From the NCBI GenBank assembly GCA_963682175.1, contig OY821770.1:15158501-15222500 (forward strand): a stretch of 64,000 bases of DNA. Reading direction: 5' to 3'. The position numbers and the translations under genes were made by a program. The notes beneath the pieces are model-generated. The model saw nothing but the letters and a program-made list of their open reading frames with translations, was not told where the DNA came from and did no database searches. This document shows, in pieces, positions 1 to 10,390 of this stretch. The first letter of the stretch is position 1. Each line of letters starts with the position of its first letter. The stretch is from Triglochin maritima (Eukaryota; Streptophyta; Magnoliopsida; Alismatales; Juncaginaceae).

Positions 1-423
1 TGCTAAACCCGTTTTCAGTTGTTGTGGTCGGTGTGGAGATCGGCGGAGGTGGAGGTGTGGCTGTGAAACATCGAGGAGGTGTGATCGTTGATTGTGCGAG
101 CGTTCATCGGTGGATTGTGATTTTGGGGAGAAGTGCTCGTGGAAGCGCCGTCGAGGTTCTTCGGAGGTTTCTTCAAACCTTCACGGTATGTCAAACTTGT
201 AGTAGTAGCTCACTTTTGTTGTGTGAGTATTTGGAAGTCGACGGTAGGCTGAAAGGCTCATCGCAAGCAAACATGCAACATATTTTACTGCTAGATCGGT
301 CAACCGGGTGGTGCAAACGGTCGACCGTTCCTAGTGAAAATTCGGGTTTCTGCCTCACACCGATCGAACGATGCCCTCAGGCGGTCGAACAGTTGTGCAT
401 TTGAGGCAAGCCTGGTTGGTTTC

Positions 424-721
424 GGTCGAACGGGGCCCCTTTGCCGTTCGATCGTGTGCACTGTTATAGGTCGGTTGGGGCGTTGACAATCCAAACGGTC
501 GACCGCCTGTTTGACTTGTCCGATCGGTGCTTAAGTTGGAATAGTGGTTTGGTTCGACCGAAGGTGGTTCGGTTGACCGGTGTTGTTTGGAAGCGATGAT
601 AGTTTTACTGGTGGAATTCGGTCGACCGAGAGTGCTTGGGGGTTCGACCGTCGATGATGTTGAGCGAGGGTGGGTTTTACTGGTGGATTTCGGTCGAACG
701 GGTCCCCTTTGCCATTCGACC
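424..721 (+). repeat. Two hairpin cassettes 268 bp apart in family F LTR
   Basis: GGTCGAACGG at 424-433 is followed after 10 bases by CCGTTCGATC (444-453), and the same arrangement recurs at 692-701 and 712-721. The cassettes are 268 bp apart, and flanking sequence such as AAACGGTCGACCG (493 and 763) repeats with nearly the same offset, so this part of the LTR is an old tandem duplication. The same cassette occurs at 37283-37313, with a variant at 37012, in the F element's 3' LTR. Confidence 0.7.
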
Positions 722-1017
722 ACTTGATCGTTATGTTCATTGAACCTGGGAGGCAACTTTCTAAACGGTCGACCGGTCTTTGACTTTGGTTCGACCGAAC
801 TTGTGTTGTTGGTGGGAATTGTTCGACCGATGGAGTGCCGGTCGAACCAATTGCCCTGTTTTAGTGAGATTCCGTCGACCGGGACTCTTGGTTCAGTCGA
901 TCGTTTGTGTCCAGTTTTGCACATTTGAGGTGCGGTTGTTGTGGTCGTCCGTGTAAGGCGAGTTGTGGTGCCGATGTTCTTCTGGCAAGTGTGCTAGTGA
1001 GCACGAGTGTTGCAGTG

Positions 1018-1320
1018 GTTGGGTGAAAGAGCCCTAGAGCCCCGTAACTGTTGTGAGAGTTGCGGTTGGGTGAAAAAACCCTGGAGCCCAGCTAGTCTGT
1101 GCGGGGTTGGGTGAAAAAGCATTGAAGCTTCGTAGTGCGTTCAGGTTGGGTGAAAGAGCCCTGGAGCCTGAGCATGGACGATAAGTGTTGGGTGAAAAAG
1201 CCCTAGAGCCCAGCTTGATGACGTTGAGTGTTGCGGTGGTTGGGTGAAAAAGCCCTGGAGCCCCGTAACTGTTTGTAGGAGCTGTGGTTGGGTGAAAAAG
1301 TCATGGAGCACAACCTTGTT
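1018..1320 (+). repeat. Seven-copy tandem repeat, unit about 40-52 bp
   Basis: The core TTGGGTGAAAAAGCCCTGGA recurs at about 1018, 1064, 1106, 1145, 1187, 1239 and 1287, each followed by a variable GCCC-rich tail. The spacing is uneven. It lies in the 3' half of the partial F LTR and is absent from the corresponding part of the LTR at 36382-38052, so it expanded in this copy or lineage. Confidence 0.85.
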
Positions 1321-1610
1321 GTTTGTGCTTTTCTTGTTGATAGAATTGCATGCTAGAGTGTTTCAGTTTCATGCATTGTAGAGTTTGGCATACGAGGTTT
1401 CCTTTTGGAAACTCATGCATTGTTGCATCTTTGCTTTTCAGGCCGTGATCGGCGTTAGGGGGTGGTGACCGAGGAGAGGAGCGCCGCTACCAGATCCAGT
1501 TTTCTCTCATTTTGAGGTCGGAGTGATTACTTGTAATTGTTGTATAGCCTTTTGATGTAATCACACTTTTGAAATACTCGGATATATATAGCATGTTCTC
1601 TAGACAACAA

Positions 1611-3130
1611 CCACAGTCGAATCAATTTGGTCGATCTCATCTCGAACTCCACCTCCAATAATAGGAAAACCAACACCACTAGTAGTTACCACCCCACCAA
1701 CACCAATACACCGATCATCTCCTCCGGTAGTCCCACAGACACGTCTGAGACCTGGTCGTTTGACTCTGGAATGACTAGAATAACTCTGGAATGACGCGTC
1801 ACACGTCAGAGACCACTAAGCAAATACATGTCCAGAAAAGTGGTTGATCTGGCAATTCCTTTGTAAGTTGAAGCGCAAAGGTTCCTGTGATCAGAGGGGA
1901 GCGACTCTTGAACATCGAGAACTGGACTTACCATTAATACGTGAGAAGACGTATCGTAAAGGAATTTGTAAACGAAAAGACTTCTCCGTATTTGAAAGAG
2001 ATAAAATTTCTACATAAGTCATACAATTGTTTTGAGACGGACATGTTATGAAGCAACAAGCGTGAGTCCAGATGAGTCAAGAGTCAGTACAGAGTAATTC
2101 CGGAAGCTATCCTAAGTGTGGAAAATGAACATTGCCAACGATGTAAGGAGTTACAGGTTGTGGAGACGTCCATAATGTTCTTCCGGTGGAGAATGACGAA
2201 CTGCGTGGATGACTGGAAGAGAGTCATGCGCACTGGAAACCCGGACACATATAAGACAACCGGTTTAGCCCTTGAAGAACCTTTCTTTGAATTGAAAGAC
2301 CTCGGGGAGAAGCGACGGCGGTTGGTAGAGGACTTCATATCGAATTATCCCCGCCCTTTTGGATCTTCATCTGATTAGGACCTGTAGGAGTTTTGTTGTG
2401 TCTCGATGTGTAGTTCCCTTTCAGATTCCCTTCGTAATAAAATTGTGGGTGTCTTTTAAAACTTTGGATGTCTTTCCCTTTGCTGTTTGTTCTTAATTTA
2501 AATACAATACAAATTTTATGAGGTGTCCAGAGCCAATCCAGATACAATGAAGGTGTAGTCCAGCCTCATGGGTAATTGAAGAATGTAACCATAAAATATC
2601 TAGTGGCATTTCAGGTAATCCACGCCAAAATAAACCTATAATATATCCAGAGTCAATCCATAAGGAAACCGGGGTCATGCCAGATCCAATCCATTATATT
2701 GCCCGAGTCGGTATTTTCAGAGACGATTCAGAGTGATTCCGTGTTCAATCAAGCAACAGTCCAGAGTTGATCCAGAGTGATGTCAGAGTCAATCTAGGGT
2801 GATCCCAGCATCGATCCAGAGTGATGCTAGTTTCAATCTAGAGTGATCCCAACGTCGATCCAGAGTGGATCCATAAATTCCAGATTTAATCAAGCAATGA
2901 CCCAGAGTCGATCCGGATTTATTCCAGGATACAAGTGAGGTACGCGGAGTATCCAGAGTCGAACCATACTCTATCTAGAGTGAATCCCGAGTGATTACAG
3001 GATGCACTAAGGATACGCTGAGTATCCAGAGTGATTACATGATGCACTAAGGATACACTGAGTGGAACCATAGCCTATCCAACGTTAGTCCGGAAAGGAC
3101 TACAAGGTTAAACCAGAGATAATCCATGGA
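1611..3130. repeat. Degenerate short-period repeat region (TCCAGAGT type)
   Basis: From about 1750, and densely from 2690 to 3070, the plus strand is made of diverged units such as ATCCAGAGTGAT, GTCAATCTAGGGTGATCC and GTCGATCCAGAGTG. The same motif reappears in opposite orientation at 9353-9545 and in better-ordered form in the 117-bp array at 7514-8265. It may be the subterminal region of a large Mutator-like element, but I cannot delimit terminal inverted repeats. The part from 1611 to 1740 shows nothing recognisable. Confidence 0.5.
2118..2378 (+). other. Unassigned 86-codon open frame, possible exon remnant
   Basis: An open frame starts MENEHCQRCKELQ and ends YPRPFGSSSD, followed 60 bases later by an AATAAA-type signal (about 2434). 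The composition is protein-like (charged, with a CxxC near the N-terminus and an EKRRRLVEDF stretch), unlike the low-complexity shadows nearby. It could be the last exon of a gene piece carried by the Mutator-related region. I do not recognise a family, and it may be chance. Confidence 0.2.
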
Positions 3131-3439
3131 CATTCAAGATCGAGACAAGGGTTACAAAATACATGCATTAACAATGACTCATAAGGGACAAGTGGAGATT
3201 TAAAAAAATGTAATATGTGAAGAGTGTTCCCCTTCTACATATATGGTTCATATCAAACAACTTTACAAAAGAGCAAGTACCTAACAAATCTAGTGAGTGT
3301 TAGTTAGGGATTTCTAAATCTTGAATCTCAAATCAAGTACATTGCTAATTCTACCCTAACTGAGTGCAAATATTTGACGTCCTCTTCAAGAGTTGGATCT
3401 ACCCCTCCCATTAAGCATCTTACCCAGTGGCTACAAATG

Positions 3440-6400
3440 CGCCACAATCATTCGTACATTGAGCCTACCGTTGGGATTTTTTTCCTTTCAAAGTTCATCT
3501 TCCATTCTACACCAAAACGTTGCCTCCAGAACTTTGTCATACTAAGAGTCAAATCCTCGGAAAATCTGGCTATTTTAGATGGATCTTCATCTTTGTCAAC
3601 AATGTGAGCTAAGTTGTTGTAATGTGTGATTGATTGTGTTGCCGTGCACACAGAAAGCAAGGACTAGTGCCCTGAGGCTACAAGTGGTTGTGCGATGACT
3701 GAGTGGTTGGGGTCCCAAGCCAATAATTTCCCCTTAATGATATCTTCGTATAGACCTTCGCACTGAATAGAAATTCCTGAGGTAGCCGTTGATGGAATGA
3801 CAATAACATTTGAATAGTTGGAGGCAGAACATTTTGGTTGCCTTTCCTCCAACACTAAGAGTAGTGCATCCATTAGCTGTAAAATACAAATTTATTATAA
3901 CTGTCACTAAAAGTGATTGGAAAGAAACGACAGAAGACGTAAACTACTCATGTCGGAAGAGAAATATGAACCTTTGCTAATCAGATCCTTGAAATCTTGA
4001 ATGTTAACATGTGCAATATCATTTGACCATATTGTTCGCGCAACGTTCACGATTCTGGATGCCCAATTCAAAATGGCATTCCTTTCTTCGGCCGACAACC
4101 CAGGCAGGGTTGTGAGGTCTATGTCTCTACCCGTATTCACAAATGGTAGTGACCGAAGTTCAGTTGGAGTTGAAGGAGCCGAGGAAAGGAGGCCCGCATA
4201 CTTGAGCCTTTTCTGAATGAAATATTCTTCATTATTTTTACCCTTCCTCTTTTGTAATACCTTCTCCTCCGTAACTTTTTTCGTATACTTTTCATTTTTC
4301 TTCTTTCTGACATTGGGCTTGTACGTGTAATGGATGCATCCGGTAGATTAAAAGGTGTAGGAGCTTCAACCATTTCTTTATTTTTCTGAGCTAAATCATT
4401 ATTGACCTGACACAGTTCTTTGTTTTTCTCAATAAGAAGTTCATTTAACTCTAACAGTTGTACCTCTTTCTCAACCAATTGGGTGTCTTGAAGTACAAGC
4501 TGGGCATCCTTCTCTGTCAGTAGGGAATCCGTAATGGTTACTTGGTGGTTCTGTTCAGCCAATTTTGCAGATAACTCAGCAAACTGAACCTCCGTCACGG
4601 TTAATTGGGCGTTCCTTTCTGCTAGTTGGGAATCTTTATCTTCTAGTTGTTTGATCTTCTCAACCAAAATAGTAGTCTTCTCTGCCAATTGGCCATCAAG
4701 TTGAACGATATGATTATTCAATTCAACCAAACGACAGTGGTTATCAGACAGTTTTGAGTCCGCTTGAGGCATATCATTGAAGTTCTTATCACACAATTCC
4801 TTCTGCAAGTCCTTAATTTTATGTTCTGCTTTGACCCAACGTAATTTCATTTCCAAGAAATTTACCTCCTCTTCAAGAGAGTCTTTTATTATGAAATTTA
4901 CTTCCTCTTGAGGATGTACTGGATCACCTCTTTGAGGGTCTGACCATTGATAACTACTCTCCAGTGGGTCATTGATGTTGCCTTTTTTGGCCTTAATCTA
5001 TGTTTTGATGATTTAGTCAACGTAATCTTAATTGTGGTCATGTAGAGTAGCACACATGTTGCATTGCATATATATTGCTTTGTGCTAACCTCTACAGGTG
5101 ATCAAGACTCAAGTAAGAAAGGAAATCAAGTCAAGACATGTAATCAAGCTCATTTGAAGACATGTAATTTGTATTTCTTTGAGTCTTAGGAACTTTGTGT
5201 AATTGAGCATACTTGAGTTAAAAATTACTCAAACACACACTAGGTTCCCTATAGAAGTCACACACAAAATTTCACATAATTTGGACTTCAATAGATCACC
5301 CAAACTTAGACCGAAAAACACTAAACACTTAACCTGAACTGTCTGCCCACATTTGGTCGACCAAAATAGACCGTTCAGTTGACCAAGTGATCATATATCG
5401 TGTTAGTATTTTACTGCCCAAGTTTGGTCGACCGTCCAGACCTTTTCTGTCGACCGAGTAACAACATATTTGCGACCGTTTGTTTTGTCGTATATACCCA
5501 ACGGTCGTATTCGTATTATCTCCATATACCCCAAATACATTTAGTGTATTGGTCGACCGAACTTAAGAAGACTCGACAAACCAAAACTTCATGTTGGTTT
5601 TTGGTCGACCGTGGACCTTATTTCGGTAGACCGAATTCAATCATGTTTGTCAACCCAGAAGAGCATGTTGGTTTTTGGTCGACCGAACCTATCTCGGTGT
5701 TCGACCGATAACTTAATTGTACCTAGATTATAGCCTTTGGCAGTCAACCGTTCTTTAACCGGTCGACCAAACTGAGTTCAAAATTTCCAAACGGTCGACC
5801 GTTCAGCTTAATCTGGTCGACCGAACTTACTCAGTTTTGGGTCCTGCAGTTTTCTGCTTTGTGCATCTTACACAACTCTTACCCAACTTAACCCCAACGA
5901 CTATAATACCTTAAGAGCTTATAAATAGGTGTTCCCTTGACACAATTAGATAGCTCTTACACTTCCATTTGTCAAATACACCTAAGAGAAACTCCCAAGT
6001 CTTCCATTCCACAAATCCTACTCTCCAAGCTTAAACTTCCACATCTTAGCATCAATTCCACATCCTAAGCTAAGTGTGCTCAAGTTAGAGAGTGTGTTCC
6101 ACTCAAGATATCACTTGTAAAGAAGCAAGAACTTCGGTGAAAGCCCGAAGTGTTCCTCTCGGATTGTGAGAGAAGAAAGTCAATCTCACGAGGGTATTCG
6201 TGGAGCTTATTTTGTAAAAGGCTTAATCTCGGCCCGGAACGAGGTTGATAGTAAAGACGCAAGTGGAGCTCAAGGGAGATCGGGTAGAGCTTGCAAGAGA
6301 GGAAGTAGGAGGGAGGCCAAACCTCTATAAAAATCCAGTGTCATCATTGTGGTTTGCTTTACTTGTATTTGTTTAAATTCCGTTGTGCATATCTTGATTG

Positions 6401-7295
6401 ATTAAACAAGTAGGTAATTAGCTTAAAAGTGATTAGAATTAGAGACCCTCATGATCCTACGATTGATGTCTGGGTTTATCTCCTCAAATTCTATGAGATC
6501 GACCTGACCATTTTCTATTTTGCTGAGGGTGACGCCAACACTTTGCAGTTTGTTAGAAAACCGGACGCCACCAATCCATGAAACCCATTCATTTGCAAGG
6601 GGAATCGAACGAGGAATCCAATATTAATCTTTAAATTGTTCCACAAGCCACACCTGCAAAATGGCAACGCAACCAGTTACTTGACCAGTCTTCAGGCCGG
6701 ATGATTCGACCAACCCAGCGACAAGAAATCGAAAAACAACATCCGTCCCATCGTAATCGTCAAGGTCTTGCAGCTGCTCGACAACCAGTACAAACGAAGC
6801 CTTCATCTGAAAACTACCGTCATAAAAAAGAAAATGGGAGAAAAGAAGACAGAGTAATAACTGGATGAACTCAGCGTCGTTCGTACTGTTCTTCGCGTCT
6901 GCAAGTAGACGTTTCATGTGAACCCTTTGTAATAATTTTCCCCCGCGAATAGTTGTTGTGTTTGCAGTCATGTGTACCGGAATGCCTCCCTTCTTCAGCC
7001 CAAATATGAAGGAAACATGCGTTGGTGTGAATGGGACGATCACATCTCCAAGCTTGAAACCGGAAGCTTCAACATCGAAGTTGTCAACCATATAGTCAAG
7101 AATGTCGTTGTCCACATATATCTTTGACATATTGAGAAAGTGACCAAACAGTGTACTCCTAAACATAGCCTTCTGGTTGTCGGACAACTCTTTTAGCTCC
7201 TTGTCCACAGCTTTCGAAGAGCACATGGTTGGCTGGAAATAATTAAATGCCTTCATAGAAGCGTTGATGCTGCAAACTTCAATGGCTGAAGACAT
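3440..7295 (-). pseudogene. Broken plant-mobile-domain-like/coiled-coil gene, split by a solo LTR
   Basis: Read on the minus strand, a start at 7295 opens a 223-codon frame with FGHFL, then FTPTHVSFIFGLKKGG, then GCVAILQVWLVEQF. This layout is seen in plant mobile domain/DUF1985-like proteins carried by plant transposons. A single TAA (6624-6626) interrupts it, after which the same frame continues (YWIPRSIPLANEWVSWIGG) to 6467. Solo LTR A1 then cuts the exon. Removing the LTR and one ATTGA duplication rejoins the frame exactly (...PDIN then DPLESSYQW...). Next comes a coiled coil of heptads (about 4856-4390, repeated QLVEK/QLAE units), a frameshift near 4320-4200, then VNTGRDIDLTTLPGLS (4140-3976). 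A probable intron (donor near 3976, acceptor near 3863) leads to an LMDALLLVLEERQ segment (3860-3664), which could be the start of a C48 (Ulp1-like) peptidase module. I cannot see its catalytic His, Asp or Cys. It is non-functional as it stands. Confidence 0.6.
4976..6461 (+). mobile_element. Solo LTR A1 (family A), 1486 bp
   Basis: It starts TGTTGCCTTTTTTGGCC and ends GATCCTACG (family end GATCCTACA, compare A2). It is flanked by 5-bp target duplications ATTGA (4971-4975 and 6462-6466). It contains a cluster of GGTCGACC motifs at 5350-5825 (exact CGGTCGACCG at 5792), a TATA box (CTTATAAATAG, about 5918) about 100 bp downstream of the cluster, and the family-specific GAAAGCCCGAAGTG and CTCTATAAAAATCCA segments. 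There is no internal region, so this is a recombination scar of a full element. It sits inside an exon of the gene at 3440-7295. Confidence 0.9.
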
Positions 7296-7513
7296 GTTGG
7301 TTCTTTCTTTTGGAAGGATGATTGATGACTGGGGACAGGAGGAGTTTTAGAGTGAAACCATTTTCCCACTTCGAATGACTGAATTGGGTCTGGAAAATAC
7401 CTACAATGAGCCTGGATAGTGTCTGGAAAAGGGAATGGGAAAAGGACTAGAACCGTTCTGGAGATACGGTGGAATGAATGGGGAAACGAAAAGTCCCAAT
7501 AAGGTCTAGAATC
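7296..7513 (-). other. Presumed 5' flank of the broken PMD-like gene
   Basis: No frame or element is recognised here. It separates the start codon at 7295 from the 117-bp tandem array and already contains scattered TCTGGAA motifs related to that array. No convincing TATA box was found. Confidence 0.3.
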
Positions 7514-8265
7514 AGTCCAGGTCATTCCAGAAGGAATCCAGAATCAATCCAGCATCGTGCCAAAAAGAATTCATAATGTATCCAGAGTCATTCCCGAAAG
7601 ACCCTAGGTTTAACGCAGTGTTCAAAATCAGTCTAGGGTCATTCCAGAAGGAATCAAGAATCAATCCAGTGTTGTGCCAGAAAGAATCCATAATGTATCC
7701 AGAGTCATTCCAGAAAGACCCTAGGTTTAACGCAGGGTTCAAAATCACTCCAGGGTCATTCCAGAATCAATCCAGCGTCGTGCCAGAAAGAATCCATAAT
7801 GTATCCAGAATCATTCTAGAAAGACCCTAGGTTTAACGCATCGAAATGAGTCCAGGATCATTCCAAAAGGAATCCAGAATCAATCCAGCATCATGCCAGA
7901 AAGAATCCATAATGTATCCAAAGTCATTCCAGAAAGACCTTAGGTTTAACGTAGGGTTCAAAATCAGTCCAGGGTCATTCCAGAAGGAATCTAGAATCAA
8001 TCCAGCGTCGTGCCAGAAAGAATCCATAATGTATCCAGAGTCATTCCAGAAAGACCCTAGGTTTAACGCAGAGTTCAAAATGAGTCCAGGGTCATTCCAG
8101 AAGGAATCCAGAATCAATCGAGCGTCGTGCCAGAAAGAATCCATAATGTATCCAGAGTCATTCCAGAAAGACCCTAGGTTTAACGTAGGGTTCAAAATCA
8201 GTACAAGGTCATTCCAGAAGGAATCCAAAATCAATCCAGAATCCAAAATTAGTCAAGGGTTATAA
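7514..8265. repeat. 117-bp tandem repeat array, about 6.4 copies
   Basis: Units begin with AGTCCAGGGTCATTCC at 7514, 7630, 7747, 7849, 7966, 8083 and 8200. Most steps are 116-117 bp; the shortened third unit lost bases near its start and end. Each unit is itself built from degenerate ATTCCAGA/AATCCAGA blocks. Because 117 is a multiple of three, both strands stay open across the array (137 codons minus, 139 codons plus). These are repetitive frames with no start context or known domain, and I do not call them genes. The array lies between the PMD-like gene and the MULE transposase remnant. Confidence 0.9.
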
Positions 8266-8545
8266 CATAATAATTTGACAATTGATTAACATGTAAACAC
8301 ACACATTAAAGAAACACCTCAACTTGCAATAATTAAAACTCAAACAACAACTATAGTAACAAATGAAAGTGGTCAGGAAAGAACACATGATGAACACAAA
8401 ATACACCTAAAGCAACACTTGGAATTCAAATTGTTAAAATTCAAGCAACACCTTTAAAATTAATGCATGTCTATGAATTTCTGCAACTGAGCTCAAGTAA
8501 AAGATTAAGTTACAATTTGCTGACATATAATTACAATACACTGAG
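8266..8545. other. AT-rich spacer
   Basis: There is no recognisable gene or repeat. It is AC- and AT-rich sequence between the tandem array and the 3' end of the transposase remnant, and it probably includes the transposase gene's 3' UTR. Confidence 0.3.
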
Positions 8546-8567
8546 CTAAAGTAAAACATTAATTCTC

Positions 8568-9352
8568 TCATATGAAAGTTTGCCATTGTGAATCATGTAA
8601 CCTTCCTTGCACTCCTCCAACAGATTGAAGGAAGTCCACCATAGAATAGGTACTTCGGCTGGATTGTGGCTCATTTGTAGTAGGGGTTGCTGTTTCGGTA
8701 ACACCCACATCCTCATTCCTTGTTCTCCTCTTCTCACCTCTTCTATCCCTGAAAATGTAAGAACCACAAAACATTAATTGTCCCAATGAAAGCAGAGACA
8801 TGTTGACATGGCAGCCCTGTCAGTTTCCAAAGTCTGCAGGTGCAGCACTTCTGAAGAAAGTCAACAATGCATCTTTTGATTCCATTAGACACTTCTGCCT
8901 TGGAGTTTGGACATCTTATGATAGAAAAGGTTCCTAACTGCCTAGACATTTCATTTAACCATGTTCTGCCTTTTGTCACCACAACATCTGTCCACTCTCT
9001 GTTATCTTCTTGTCTCTTGAACGTAGTCTGCATCAATTTCTGCCTCATATTGTCCTACATAGTTACAATAGGAAGATGCCTAACTTCCCTGATGTAGCTG
9101 TTGACGGACTCACTTAGGTTGTTTGTAATATAATTAGACTTAGGCTCACACCCAAATTGACTCCTTGACCAAATCATGTCATTGTTGTCCACTTGTACTA
9201 ACCAATTATATGCACCCTAATTAATTTCCCTTGTATACTGCATTTTTCTTCCCATATCAATGGATGTATAGGCAGAGGCAGCCTCCCACATCAGACTAAG
9301 CAACAGAGCACTCTTGAATTTCTTTTGAAAGTTTTGGTAAAAGTGTCTATCA
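8568..9352 (-). pseudogene. Mutator-like (MULE) transposase, C-terminal part with SWIM zinc finger
   Basis: The minus strand from 9352 reads PECDRHFYQNFQKKFKSALL, then MWEAASAYTSIDMGRKMQY, SESVNSYIREVRHLPIVTM, and a SWIM finger CTCRLWKLTGLPCQHVSAF (CxCx8CxH, about 8855-8800). This order (RHxYxNF, WxAA, SExVNxYI, SWIM) is that of plant Mutator transposases after the DDE core. A probable intron with acceptor TTTTCAG near 8758 leads to a basic Ser/Thr-rich tail (RDRRGEKRRTRNEDVG) ending at 8568. Two in-frame stops occur before the MRQKL at 9048, and everything upstream of PECDRH, including the catalytic DDE domain, is missing. Upstream sequence dissolves into TCTGGAATCAC repeats. It is a fragment and cannot transpose. 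Confidence 0.85.
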
Positions 9353-9640
9353 CACTCTGGAATCACTCTGGACCGTCTTTGGAATCAATCTGGAACGACT
9401 CTGGAATCACTCTGGATCCAGTGATTGTAGCAAAACAAATTTTACTAATTTAAGACCATGACTAAACCTAACTCTTTTCACGATTTCCTCAGTTCCCCCA
9501 AACCCTAACTCCCCTCCTTCCCAAATCCCAGAGTGATTCAGGATCACAAACTAATTTGGACAGTCGTTAACGGACCATTCCCGTCGTCTCTCTGGTGTGG
9601 GGCCCACAAACGGCTCGGGTGAATTTGTGCAAATATGAAT
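9353..9640. repeat. Inverted-orientation TCTGGAATCACT repeats and spacer
   Basis: Units such as GGAATCACTCTGG and GGAACGACTCTGG fill 9356-9420 and one lies near 9525. They are the reverse complement of the CCAGAGTGATTCC units at 2690-3000. The two blocks could be the inverted subterminal regions of one MULE of about 6.7 kb, but no terminal repeat or 9-bp duplication could be fixed. Confidence 0.45.
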
Positions 9641-10390
9641 GAATTCTAGGTGTATATGCGGCAATACCGAAAAAGCGGGTGCATATTGCCAATTTGGCCA
9701 CCTGCAGGGTGTACTGTAGCAAAAACCCCTTCTTACTATATAATCATGAGGTGGGGGCTATGTTTTTCTACATAATCACCGTAACTGATCTTGCTTCTAA
9801 ACCACTATCAATAAAAACCCTTTCGTCTCCACAAAACCTTTTCGTCTCCTCCCATTTCTCCAACCAACCCCTTAAACATGACAAAGGGATTCTTCTATTC
9901 TCTCCTCCCCAAATGCCGCCATTCCTTCCACGAAGCTTTATCCGATCCATGAAGCAGCTTGCTGCCGTGAGTGCGGCCTTGTTCACGACTGTCTCCACCA
10001 TATGCAAATGCAAATCACAGCAGGGAGGACGAAGGAAGTAGTGAGGAATCTCAAGGAGTGTTTGCATTTTAAGAAGATAACGTTTCGGAAGAAGAGTAGG
10101 GATGTCGGCCTTGGTCACCTTTAAGCAGGCTCTACCGTGGTGTTTGAGGGCGTTGAAGATTCATTTGAGGAAGTCAGGGTCGTATTTTGTTGAGGTCGCG
10201 CTTGCTCGGGACTATTTACGCCTGATTGGGGGAGCACGAGAAAGTGTTGGAGCAGAGCCAGTTGTCGGAGACGGTCGTGTAGAAGTGGCAGAATGATTCA
10301 AATCTCGTGAATGTCGAGTTCAGAGTCTTTAATATGCAGATGGCGTTGGTGAGGCATGGCGAAACCCTCAGTACGCTGAGAGGAGTTTTT
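9641..10390 (+). other. Possible remnant of an unrecognised gene
   Basis: A TATA-like ACTATATAATC (about 9734) precedes a CT-rich leader and an ATG at 9879 (MTKGFFYSLLPK, short). Further on, about 10230-10385 reads in one frame as HEKVLEQSQLSETVV, stop, KWQNDSNLVNVEFRVFNMQM, which looks like real but broken coding sequence. GC content is higher than in the surroundings. No family is recognised. It could be a host gene piece captured by the Mutator-related region, or a decayed gene. Confidence 0.25.

Larger units (their letters stand above)
1..1610 (+). mobile_element. Partial LTR of a family F (gypsy-type) retrotransposon
   Basis: This block is a diverged relative of the 3' LTR of the gypsy element at 36382-38052. 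Shared landmarks in the same order are a GTATGTCAA sequence after a TTCTTCAA run (about 170-190 here, 36746-36770 there), a GTCGACGGTAGGC stretch, a cluster of CGGTCGACCG palindromes (starts 318, 496, 619, 766), a GGTGGTGACCGAGGA stretch (about 1460 and 37820), and a TGTAATCACACTTTTG stretch before an AT-rich TATATATA box (about 1555-1590 and 37915-37950). The window starts inside it, and similarity ends near 1610, before the LTR terminus. It is therefore truncated at the right and unresolved at the left. I see no coding capacity that I trust; long frames in both directions come from the GTCGACC repeats. Confidence 0.75.

Noticed and set aside
355..924. 189-codon minus-strand frame in the first kilobase
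   Set aside because: It is the translation of GTCGACC-type LTR repeats (RSTEP, GRPF words); the same shadows appear in the LTR at 36382-38052.
7514..8265. Regularly spaced repeats resembling a CRISPR array
   Set aside because: The whole 117-bp unit repeats, not a short repeat with unique spacers, and this is plant nuclear DNA. It is an ordinary tandem array.
7833..8265. Overlapping 137- and 139-codon frames on opposite strands as genes
   Set aside because: They are produced by the 117-bp repeat; no domain, start context or non-repetitive sequence supports them.
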